NCBI GenBank assembly: GCA_009773755.1
Contig: WSZJ01000028.1
Coordinates: 1 to 33,953, forward strand
DNA length: 33,953 nucleotides
Direction of reading: 5' to 3'
Source: Planctomycetota bacterium
GTDB taxonomy: Bacteria; Planctomycetota; MHYJ01; WSZJ01
Shown here: in pieces, positions 20,521-26,900 of the stretch
How positions within the stretch are numbered: the stretch's first letter is position 1
How the letters are laid out: each line of letters starts with the position of its first letter
Notes under the pieces: generated by a model
What the model saw: only the letters and a program-made list of their open reading frames with translations
What the model was told of the DNA's origin: nothing
Database searches by the model: none
Made by a program: the position numbers and the translations under genes

Positions 20521-22635
20521 TTGAGCGACGCCCCGAAGCCGGACAAGCCCGCGCAACCTCCTCGCAAGCCGGGTCCGCCCCCAAAACCCGGGCCGCCTCC
20601 TTCGCAGAATAAACCGGAGACGTCGGCGTTCGATTTCGATTCGCTCGACGAGCCCGAGGTTCGCGAGGGGCCGCGCACGCCGACGCCGCCCGCGATGAGA
20701 CGCCCGGGGCCGCCCTTCGGTGGTTCCCCTGCGCCCGGCGCGCCGCCGGCCGCATCGCCAACGCCGCCCGCGCAGCGCCGCATGCCGACAACCAGTTCGC
20801 CGACGCCGAAATTCGACTTCGGCGGAATCGGAGTCGGCGGCAAGCCGCCCGCGGGCCCGCCTTCGACGCCGAAGCGCGGCATCGCGAGGGACGAGGACAT
20901 TCCCGTGGTGGACGTCGACGACGCTTCGCCTTCTGCGACTATTTCCACAGATCGCCCGCCCTCCGTCGCACCCACGCCGGGCGCCCCGCGCTCTCCGGCC
21001 GCTTCGCCGACACCCCCGGCCTGGCCACGCCCTCCTTCCGTCGCGCCGCTTCCCGGTCCAGGGCGCAGTCCCGACGGTTCTCCGACACCGTCCGCCCAGC
21101 GGCGGCCGGGCGATTCCTCTCCTGCCGCTCTTCGCGCCCCGACCCCTGCGCCGGGCGAAGTTCGCCGGGTTCCCGGCAAGCCGGTGCATGGTACTCCCAC
21201 GCCGCCGCCACAGCGCGTCCCTTCGTCTCCCGAGACCACGACTCCGGGAGACCTTCCGAAGCCCGCGGAAATCAACCTTGAAATCGAGGACGACCAGACG
21301 ACGGCCCAGCGCATCGGCGCCACGCCGCCGAAAGGAACGCCTCCCGCAAAGACCGCGCCCGTGCCGGGGGACGATGATCCCGGACCACAGGCGCCGCTTC
21401 AGATCGCCGGCGAGTCGAAAGTCGTTCGTCGCGAAGCCGCGAAAGCCGCGGCCGCCGCCGCCGCGGCGCCGCCGCCCCGTGTCGGCCATCCGGCGATTGA
21501 CTTTGACCGCATTCTCATCATCCGGCTTTCGGCCCTCGGCGACTGCGTCCACGTCCTCCCCGCGTTTGCCAACCTGCGCAAGGCCTTCCCCCGCGCGAAA
21601 ATTGCCTGGGCCGTCGAGGACCGCTTCGCTTCCCTCCTCGAAGGCCTTCCCGGCCTCGACCAGGTCCTCGTCTTTCCGCGCCGCGAGTTCCGCGGCGTCT
21701 GGTGGCGGCCGTGGGCGTGGCCCTCCGCCATTCTCCGCGCCATGGGAATCGCGCGCGCTCTCCGTAATTTCGCGCCCACGGTCGCATTCGATTTCCAGGG
21801 AAACCTCAAGTCCGGCATGCACGCGAAACACTGCCGCGCTCCCGCCAAGGTCGGCCTCGACGACGCCAAGGAAGGCGCCGAACGGCACTACAACTACCGC
21901 GTGAAAATCGACGGCAATATCCACCGCGTCGAGCGCGGCTTCGAGCTCCTGCGCGCGGCGGAAGTGCCGGTGACCGTGCAGCGGTTCTCGCCCGCAATCC
22001 CCGAACGCGACCGCGCCGCCATCGACGGCTGGCTCCGTGAAAATCTCGCGAAGAACACCATCGTCTGCCACGTCGGCACTTCCGCCTTCGGCTCCTTCAA
22101 GCGGTGGCCCCTCGAGAAATGGTCGCGCGTGGGCGCGCTGCTTTCGCGCGAGGGGCAGCGCACGGTCCTCTTCGCCTGGGGCCCCGGCGAACGCGGAATG
22201 GCCGAGGAAGCGGCCCGCGGCGCGGCCTGCGATTCCGTCCGCGTCGGCCCCGACACGCCGCGCATCGGAACGCTCGCGGCCCTGATCGCCCGCGCGGCCG
22301 TCGTCGTCGGGTGCGACTCGGGGCCGCTTCATCTGGCCGCGATGATGAACGCGAACGTCGTGGGCCTTTACGGACCGAAGGATCCGACGATCTACGGGCC
22401 GTGGTGCGATCGTCATGTCGTGGTGTGGAAGGGGATGCCGTGCTCGCCGTGCGTGAAGCGGGACTGCGAGATCACGGACTGCATGAACCTGATCGAGCCG
22501 GAGGAAGTCGCGCAGGCGGCGGAGGGGCTGCTGACGAGGATCAAGCATCCTGCGGCGCTGTCGGCGGCGTCGGCGTCGAAGACGCTGTGGGCTACCGGCG
22601 AGGGGTGGGAGGTCGGGAAGGAAGAAGTTCAATGA
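20521..22635 (+). CDS. GT9 heptosyltransferase with ~325-residue proline-rich N-terminal region
   Basis: A 704-residue protein. The catalytic GT9 domain begins at about residue 326 (IDFDRILIIRLSALGDCVHVLP), with HVGTSAFGSFKRWPLEKW, the donor site G-C-D-S-G-P-L-H-L-A-A, LYGPKDPTIYGPW and the Cys cluster C-S-P-C-x4-C-x4-C-M that the family shares. It resembles heptosyltransferase I (WaaC) in role but the pairing with WaaF on the opposite strand is inference. The first 325 residues are low-complexity Pro/Ala/Ser/Thr with repeated T-P-P-A-Q-R-R, P-S-V-A-P and S-P-T-P patterns, broken by acidic FDFDSLDEP, DIPVVDVDD and INLEIEDDQ pieces; it looks disordered. The TTG start at 20521 is uncertain; the first in-frame ATG is at 20695 (residue 59), and the enzyme domain may have its own start. 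Such an extension is not normal for GT9 enzymes. Confidence 0.85.
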   Translation: MSDAPKPDKPAQPPRKPGPPPKPGPPPSQNKPETSAFDFDSLDEPEVREGPRTPTPPAMRRPGPPFGGSPAPGAPPAASPTPPAQRRMPTTSSPTPKFDFGGIGVGGKPPAGPPSTPKRGIARDEDIPVVDVDDASPSATISTDRPPSVAPTPGAPRSPAASPTPPAWPRPPSVAPLPGPGRSPDGSPTPSAQRRPGDSSPAALRAPTPAPGEVRRVPGKPVHGTPTPPPQRVPSSPETTTPGDLPKPAEINLEIEDDQTTAQRIGATPPKGTPPAKTAPVPGDDDPGPQAPLQIAGESKVVRREAAKAAAAAAAAPPPRVGHPAIDFDRILIIRLSALGDCVHVLPAFANLRKAFPRAKIAWAVEDRFASLLEGLPGLDQVLVFPRREFRGVWWRPWAWPSAILRAMGIARALRNFAPTVAFDFQGNLKSGMHAKHCRAPAKVGLDDAKEGAERHYNYRVKIDGNIHRVERGFELLRAAEVPVTVQRFSPAIPERDRAAIDGWLRENLAKNTIVCHVGTSAFGSFKRWPLEKWSRVGALLSREGQRTVLFAWGPGERGMAEEAARGAACDSVRVGPDTPRIGTLAALIARAAVVVGCDSGPLHLAAMMNANVVGLYGPKDPTIYGPWCDRHVVVWKGMPCSPCVKRDCEITDCMNLIEPEEVAQAAEGLLTRIKHPAALSAASASKTLWATGEGWEVGKEEVQ

Positions 22636-22643
22636 AACGGAGC

Positions 22644-22671
22644 CGGGAGTCGGGAGTCGGGAGTCGGGAGT
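22644..22671. repeat. Four tandem copies of CGGGAGT
   Basis: Exact 7-base units run from 22644 to 22671 between the GT9 gene and kdsB, eleven bases before the kdsB start. The same word occurs inverted at 15201-15318. It could vary in copy number and shift spacing before kdsB. Confidence 0.8.
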
Positions 22672-22681
22672 TCGTGCGCCC

Positions 22682-23422
22682 ATGTCTGCGATGAAGGCTG
22701 CAGCAGTGATTCCCGCCCGGTTTGCCGCGCAGCGGCTGCCGGGGAAGCCGCTTCTCAACGAGACCGGCAAGTTTCTCATCCAGCACGTGTGGGAGCGGGT
22801 GCGGCTGGCGCGAAACGTGTCGCGAATCCTGATCGCGACGGACGACGCGCGGATTTTCGACGCGGTGAAATCGTTTCGCGGGACGCCGGTGATGACGCGG
22901 GCGGACCACCCGAGCGGGACGGACCGGATCGCGGAGGTCGCGGCGGGGCTGGAGGAGGAGATCGTCGTCAACGTGCAGGGGGACGAACCCGAGGTTGCGC
23001 CCGAGGCGATCGAGCAGCTCGTCGAGCTCGCGCGGACGTCGGAAGCGCCCGTCGCGACGCTCGCGTGCGAATTCGAGAAGGCCGACCCGGCGGACCCCGC
23101 GAAGGTCAAGGTCGTCCGCGACCGCGCGGGGAACGCGCTCTATTTTTCACGCGCGCTGATTCCGTTCCCGCGCGGCGACGGCGCAAAGCCGCTTCTCCAC
23201 GTCGGCATGTACGCCTACAAGCGCGCCTTCCTGCTGAAGTTCCCGTCGCTGGCGCCGACGCCGCTCGAGAAATCCGAGAAGCTCGAACAACTCCGGGTCC
23301 TCGAGAACGGCTTCAAAATCGCCGTCGGCCTCACCGCTCCCGGCCCCGGGGGCATCGACACACCGGAGGATTACAAGGCGTTCGTGAAGCGGCATGCGGA
23401 CGCATGCTACGGCGGGTCTTGA
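22682..23422 (+). CDS. kdsB: 3-deoxy-manno-octulosonate cytidylyltransferase
   Basis: Activates Kdo with CTP to CMP-Kdo, the committed step for inner-core LPS. The 246-residue length is typical. Motifs: A-V-I-P-A-R-F-A-A-Q-R-L-P-G-K-P-L (nucleotide-binding loop, residues about 8-24), DHPSGTDRIAE, VVNVQGDEP (metal and CTP site), HVGMYAYKRAFL, EKLEQLRVLENG and the closing GIDTPEDY. All expected residues are present, so it should be active. ATG 22682 and 22691 are both possible; neither has a clear Shine-Dalgarno sequence, and the gene lies 46 bases downstream of the GT9 gene, so it is probably co-transcribed with it. PyrG, the CTP supplier, follows on the same strand. Confidence 0.95.
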   Translation: MSAMKAAAVIPARFAAQRLPGKPLLNETGKFLIQHVWERVRLARNVSRILIATDDARIFDAVKSFRGTPVMTRADHPSGTDRIAEVAAGLEEEIVVNVQGDEPEVAPEAIEQLVELARTSEAPVATLACEFEKADPADPAKVKVVRDRAGNALYFSRALIPFPRGDGAKPLLHVGMYAYKRAFLLKFPSLAPTPLEKSEKLEQLRVLENGFKIAVGLTAPGPGGIDTPEDYKAFVKRHADACYGGS

Positions 23423-23745
23423 GCGAGCGAGTAGCTCCTGCGGTGAGCATGGAGGAAGCGGAAATGGCCTGGTACGAGGACTTGGGGCACCAGACCCGGA
23501 TTTGTCGCGGAGAACACGTCCGCGCCGTCCCGCAGATAAAAAACGATCTCCGCGGATACGCGCAGATACGGCCAGGACGATGAAAGGATCCGTGAGAGCC
23601 GTCGGGGAAGGGCGCTGCCGTGTTGTCCTCCGTTCCGAGCGCCATCAGCGATCCCAAGTCACTAACACTGGCACTTTCCCCGAAACGCGCGAGAATCACT
23701 CCCCCAGAATGAAAAAGTTTTTCAATCCCCGTTCTGGGAACGCAA
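23423..23745 (+). other. Intergenic region before pyrG with dispersed-repeat-like words
   Basis: A 323-base non-coding stretch. The word CGCAGATA occurs at 23531 and 23561 around a CCGCGGATACG core, resembling the 'ATCTGCG..CCGCGG' type of degenerate extragenic repeats found in environmental genomes. No convincing gene is present; two small frames here lack coding character. Its 3' end holds the pyrG leader hairpin described separately. Confidence 0.5.
23703..23738 (+). promoter_or_regulatory. Leader hairpin overlapping the pyrG ribosome site
   Basis: CCCAGAA (23703-23709) pairs with TTCTGGG (23732-23738), and a perfect inner palindrome TGAAAAA-G-TTTTTCA (23710-23724) lies inside. The 3' arm includes the G-rich GGGAA used as ribosome site just before the GTG start at 23746, so folding would hide it. 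Other pyrG leaders are known to use attenuation by CTP level; here the mechanism is only inferred. Confidence 0.45.
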
Positions 23746-25356
23746 GTGCCTAAACACATCTTCGTCACGGGCGGCGTGGTCAGCTCCCTCGGAAAGGGGC
23801 TGACGTCCGGCGCCGTCGGCACTCTTCTCGAATCCCGCGGGCTCCGGGTCTCCATCCAGAAGATGGATCCTTACATCAATGTGGACCCGGGGACGATGTC
23901 GCCGTTCCAGCACGGCGAGGTCTACGTCACGACCGACGGCGCCGAGACCGACCTGGACCTCGGCCACTACGAGCGCTTCACCAACGCCCGCATCTCCCGC
24001 GAGTCGAATTACACCACCGGGCGCATCTACCTGAACGTGATCCAGAAGGAACGGCGCGGGGAGTATCTCGGGAAGACCGTGCAGGTGGTGCCGCACATCA
24101 CCAACGAGATCAAGGACGCGATCCGTCGCGCGGCATCCTCGGACGTCGACATCGCGATCACCGAAATCGGCGGAACTGTCGGCGACATCGAGTCGCTCCC
24201 GTTCCTGGAAGCGATCCGCCAGATGGGATGGGAACTCGGCAGGGACAACGTCTGCTACCTCCACCTCACGCTCATTCCGTTCCTGCGCGCTTCCGGCGAA
24301 ATGAAAACGAAGCCGACGCAGCACTCCGTCGGAAAACTGCGCGAGATCGGCATCCAGCCGGATTTCCTCCTCTGCCGGACGGAGCAGCACATCGGCGAAG
24401 AAGAACGCTCGAAGATCGGGCTCTTCTGCAACGTGCCTCCCTCGCACGTCATCGAGGAAAAGGACGTCGACACTTCGATCTACGAGCTGCCGATCGTCCT
24501 TGCGGAGCAGGGGCTGGACGAGCTGGTCGTGCAGCACCTCAAGGTGCAATCGGGGAAGCGGGACATCAGCAGCTGGGAAAAGATCGTCGCGATCCTGAAA
24601 GATCCGCAGCGGACGGTGGAGATTGCCGTGGTGGGGAAGTACCTCGAGGTGCACGACTCTTACAAGTCGATGTGGGAGAGCCTGACGCACGGCGGGATTG
24701 CGAACAGCGCGAAGGTGCGGCTGCGGAAGGTGAACGCGCAGGAAGTGGAGAAGAGCGGGCCTGAAAAGCTGCTGGCGGGGGCGCACGGGCTGCTGGTGCC
24801 CGGCGGGTTCGGCGAGCGCGGGGTCGAGGGAAAGATCGCGGCGATCAGATACGCGCGCGAGAAGCAGCTTCCGTTCTTCGGTCTCTGCCTCGGAATGCAG
24901 TGCGCGACGATTGAATATGCGCGGACGATCTGCGGAATCAAGCAGGCGAATTCGGCGGAATTCGCGCCCGGAGGGCCGGACTCGGTGATCTGCCTGATGG
25001 ACAGCCAGAAACACGTCGTCGACAAGGGTGGGACCATGCGTCTCGGCTCGTATCCGTGCCATGTCTCCAAAGGCTCGCGCGCGTGGCAGGCCTATGGCGC
25101 CGAGGTCGTCCACGAGCGCCACCGCCACCGCTTCGAATTCAACAACTCGTACAAAGATTCGCTCGAGAAGGCCGGCTTCCGCATCAGTGGCACTTCACCC
25201 GACGGAAAGCTCGTCGAGATCATCGAGCTCGAAGATCATCCCTGGTTCGTCGCCACGCAGTTCCATCCCGAATACCAGTCGAAGCCGACGGCCGCGCACC
25301 CGTTGTTTCGTGCGTTCGTCAAAGCGGCGCTCGACCACGCGGAGAAGTCGAAATGA
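23746..25356 (+). CDS. pyrG: CTP synthase (glutamine-hydrolysing)
   Basis: Converts UTP to CTP with glutamine and ATP. The 536-residue protein has the usual two-domain form. The GTG start at 23746 gives the standard opening [17 protein letters not shown] (amidoligase P-loop). The synthase domain (about 1-270) contains [36 protein letters not shown] and [17 protein letters not shown]. The glutamine amidotransferase domain (about 290-536) contains [13 protein letters not shown] and the nucleophile C381 in GLCLGMQ, and the FHPEYQSKP histidine-glutamate pair. All catalytic residues are present. The stop overlaps the next ATG by four bases. Confidence 0.97.
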   Translation: MPKHIFVTGGVVSSLGKGLTSGAVGTLLESRGLRVSIQKMDPYINVDPGTMSPFQHGEVYVTTDGAETDLDLGHYERFTNARISRESNYTTGRIYLNVIQKERRGEYLGKTVQVVPHITNEIKDAIRRAASSDVDIAITEIGGTVGDIESLPFLEAIRQMGWELGRDNVCYLHLTLIPFLRASGEMKTKPTQHSVGKLREIGIQPDFLLCRTEQHIGEEERSKIGLFCNVPPSHVIEEKDVDTSIYELPIVLAEQGLDELVVQHLKVQSGKRDISSWEKIVAILKDPQRTVEIAVVGKYLEVHDSYKSMWESLTHGGIANSAKVRLRKVNAQEVEKSGPEKLLAGAHGLLVPGGFGERGVEGKIAAIRYAREKQLPFFGLCLGMQCATIEYARTICGIKQANSAEFAPGGPDSVICLMDSQKHVVDKGGTMRLGSYPCHVSKGSRAWQAYGAEVVHERHRHRFEFNNSYKDSLEKAGFRISGTSPDGKLVEIIELEDHPWFVATQFHPEYQSKPTAAHPLFRAFVKAALDHAEKSK

Positions 25357-25844
25357 CGGAAGAAAATCCGATGCCGGAAAAGAAGGTCGACGAGGACTGG
25401 AAGAAGCGCGCGGCGGACGAGAAGGTGAAGCTGCAGCCGGCGGCGAAGGCGGCGAAAGTTGGCGCGCCGGAAGCTCAACCTGCGAAAGCCGGAGAGCCTG
25501 CGCCGGCGACCGCTGAGGCGCCTCCGGAGGAAGCGGCGCCGGCCGGGGGGCGCCGGCGGGGCGGACCATTCGAGATGCTGGTGACGATGCTGGTGCAGCA
25601 GGCGACGATGATGCTGGGGCTGGTGGCGGATCCGATGACGGGCGAGCGATACCAGGACATCGGGCAGGCCAGGATGATCATCGACATGCTGACGACGCTG
25701 AAGCTGAAGACGAAAGGGAACCTGTCGGCGGACGAGGACCGGTTCCTGTCGAGCGCGCTGGGGGAATTGCAGATGGAGTATGTGGCGCTGGCGGAGGAGA
25801 TGCAGAAGAGGGCACGGGCGGGAGGGAAGCCGCCGCGGGGTTGA
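25353..25844 (+). CDS. DUF1844 family protein with charged N-terminus
   Basis: A 163-residue cytoplasmic protein. ATG 25353 overlaps the pyrG stop (ATGA), so the start is secure and translation is probably coupled; a longer frame from 25056 lies inside pyrG and is rejected. Residues 1-70 are low-complexity and rich in Lys, Ala, Glu and Pro. Residues about 75-160 show the DUF1844 pattern: a hydrophobic helix [18 protein letters not shown], then a second helix [23 protein letters not shown] and a third [16 protein letters not shown]. The biochemical role of DUF1844 is not known. In many genomes the family is a lone small gene; linkage to pyrG is not a reason to assign it to nucleotide metabolism. 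Confidence 0.85.
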   Translation: MTEENPMPEKKVDEDWKKRAADEKVKLQPAAKAAKVGAPEAQPAKAGEPAPATAEAPPEEAAPAGGRRRGGPFEMLVTMLVQQATMMLGLVADPMTGERYQDIGQARMIIDMLTTLKLKTKGNLSADEDRFLSSALGELQMEYVALAEEMQKRARAGGKPPRG

Positions 25845-25967
25845 AAACGGCAACAAGGAAACGAAAAACGAAAAACAAGAAACGAAAAACGAAAATGCCA
25901 GCCTTGCAATGAGACTCCGTACTTTTCGTTTTTTGTTTTTCGTTTTTCCTTTCGTTGTCGCCGTTTT
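25844..25967. repeat. Long inverted repeat of GAAAAAC-type words
   Basis: The left arm (25844-25895: AAAACGGCAACAAGG, then repeated GAAAAAC and ACAAGAAACG units) is complementary to the right arm (25922-25967: CTTTTCGTTTTTTG, GTTTTTCG, CGTTGTCGCCGTTTT). The spacer is about 26 bases. The arms are A-rich and T-rich, unlike the GC-rich genes around. It could act as a transcription terminator after DUF1844 (right arm is T-rich) or be a mobile, cargo-less relative of the element at 14230-14500. Confidence 0.7.
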
Positions 25968-25989
25968 CCCCCGGCCCCCAGGAGTCGCC

Positions 25990-26796
25990 ATGCCCCGTCT
26001 TCGCGCACTCACCGTTCTCGCCGCGCTCGCCTCCGGCTGCTCTTCCACCGAAAAGCCCCCTCCCTCCAACCTCGGCCACATCATTGCCTGCACCATGAAA
26101 GTCCAGGGCGAATGGGGCTTCTGGCTGATCTACACCCAGGACGGTCTGCAGAAGCGGATCGCCGGGTGCACGGACGCCGGGCCCGACTGGTCGCCCGACG
26201 GGAACGAAGTCGCCTGGTCCGACGGAACGAAGGTGCGCATCATGCGCCTCGACGGGCGCGAACCGCGCGCCCTGGCCGGCGGACCCGGCTGGGCTCCCAC
26301 GTGGTCGCCCGACGGGAAGTCGATCGCGTTCGGAACCCTGAATTCAATCCAGTCCCGGGAGGTCGAAGGCGCCAATGCGCGCGTCTGGACGGTCGCGGAC
26401 GTGGCGTGCGAACACCCGACCTGGTCCCCGAACGGAATGCAACTCGCCGTAACCGACTCCAGGGGCGACCTCGTCATCACGGACGGAAAAAGCGAAAAGC
26501 GCTTTCCCCTGAACGGCGCGCGGCACCCGGACTGGTCGCCCGATGGGAAGCGGATCCTGCTGGACGCGCCCGACGGAGCGATCCGCGCCTTCGTGGTGGA
26601 GTCGGGGGAAATCGTCGCGGTCGGAAACGCTCGTGGTTCGGACCCGAGCTGGCTGAGGGACGGGAAGAGCTTCCTGACGGTGTGGCTGGGCTCGGGAGAC
26701 GAGGCGCCCTCCGTCTACGAATGGGATGCGGAAGGGCGCCTGGGGACGCGACTGACGAGCAGGGATGAAGTGAGAGACGCTGCGGGCAACTGGTAG
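25990..26796 (+). CDS. PD40/TolB-like beta-propeller lipoprotein
   Basis: A 268-residue lipoprotein; ATG 25990 has GGAG five bases upstream and gives signal peptide MPRLRALTVLAALASGC with lipobox A-S-G-C17. The mature part is a six-bladed-type propeller with at least five copies of the PD40 motif: GPDWSPDGNEVAW, APTWSPDGKSIAF, HPTWSPNGMQLAV, HPDWSPDGKRILL and DPSWLRDGKSFLTV. This is the pattern of TolB and of WD40-like PD40 proteins, usually protein-protein scaffolds in the periplasm; it is too short and lacks the N-terminal domain to be TolB itself. Adjacent Tol-Pal genes are absent. A large palindrome follows the stop and separates it from the converging kinase gene. Confidence 0.85.
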   Translation: MPRLRALTVLAALASGCSSTEKPPPSNLGHIIACTMKVQGEWGFWLIYTQDGLQKRIAGCTDAGPDWSPDGNEVAWSDGTKVRIMRLDGREPRALAGGPGWAPTWSPDGKSIAFGTLNSIQSREVEGANARVWTVADVACEHPTWSPNGMQLAVTDSRGDLVITDGKSEKRFPLNGARHPDWSPDGKRILLDAPDGAIRAFVVESGEIVAVGNARGSDPSWLRDGKSFLTVWLGSGDEAPSVYEWDAEGRLGTRLTSRDEVRDAAGNW

Positions 26797-26893
26797 CGCG
26801 GAGCGAAGAGCCGAACAGGAAGGGCGGACCTGAGGGGCGCACCAGGCGCGCCCCTGCAGGTCCGCCCTTCCTGTTCGACTCTTCACTCCGCGC
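26796..26893. terminator. Very long bidirectional palindrome between convergent genes
   Basis: The sequence from 26796 to about 26840 (GCGCGGAGCGAAGAGCCG.., AACAGGAAGGGCGGACCTG, GGGGCGC) is almost fully complementary to 26846-26893 (GCGCGCCCCTGCAGGTCCGCCC.., TTCCTGTTCG, CTCTTCACTCCGCGC). Arms are about 45 bases with only a few mismatches and a 5-base loop. There is no T-run but the length suits a two-way terminator. Confidence 0.8.
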
Positions 26894-26900
26894 TCGACTA

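Noticed and set aside
20419..23109. Very long open frame (about 896 codons) on the minus strand opposite the GT9 gene and kdsB
   Set aside because: A GC-rich shadow: Arg/Gly-rich composition, no family motif, and the opposite strand holds recognisable GT9 and KdsB proteins.
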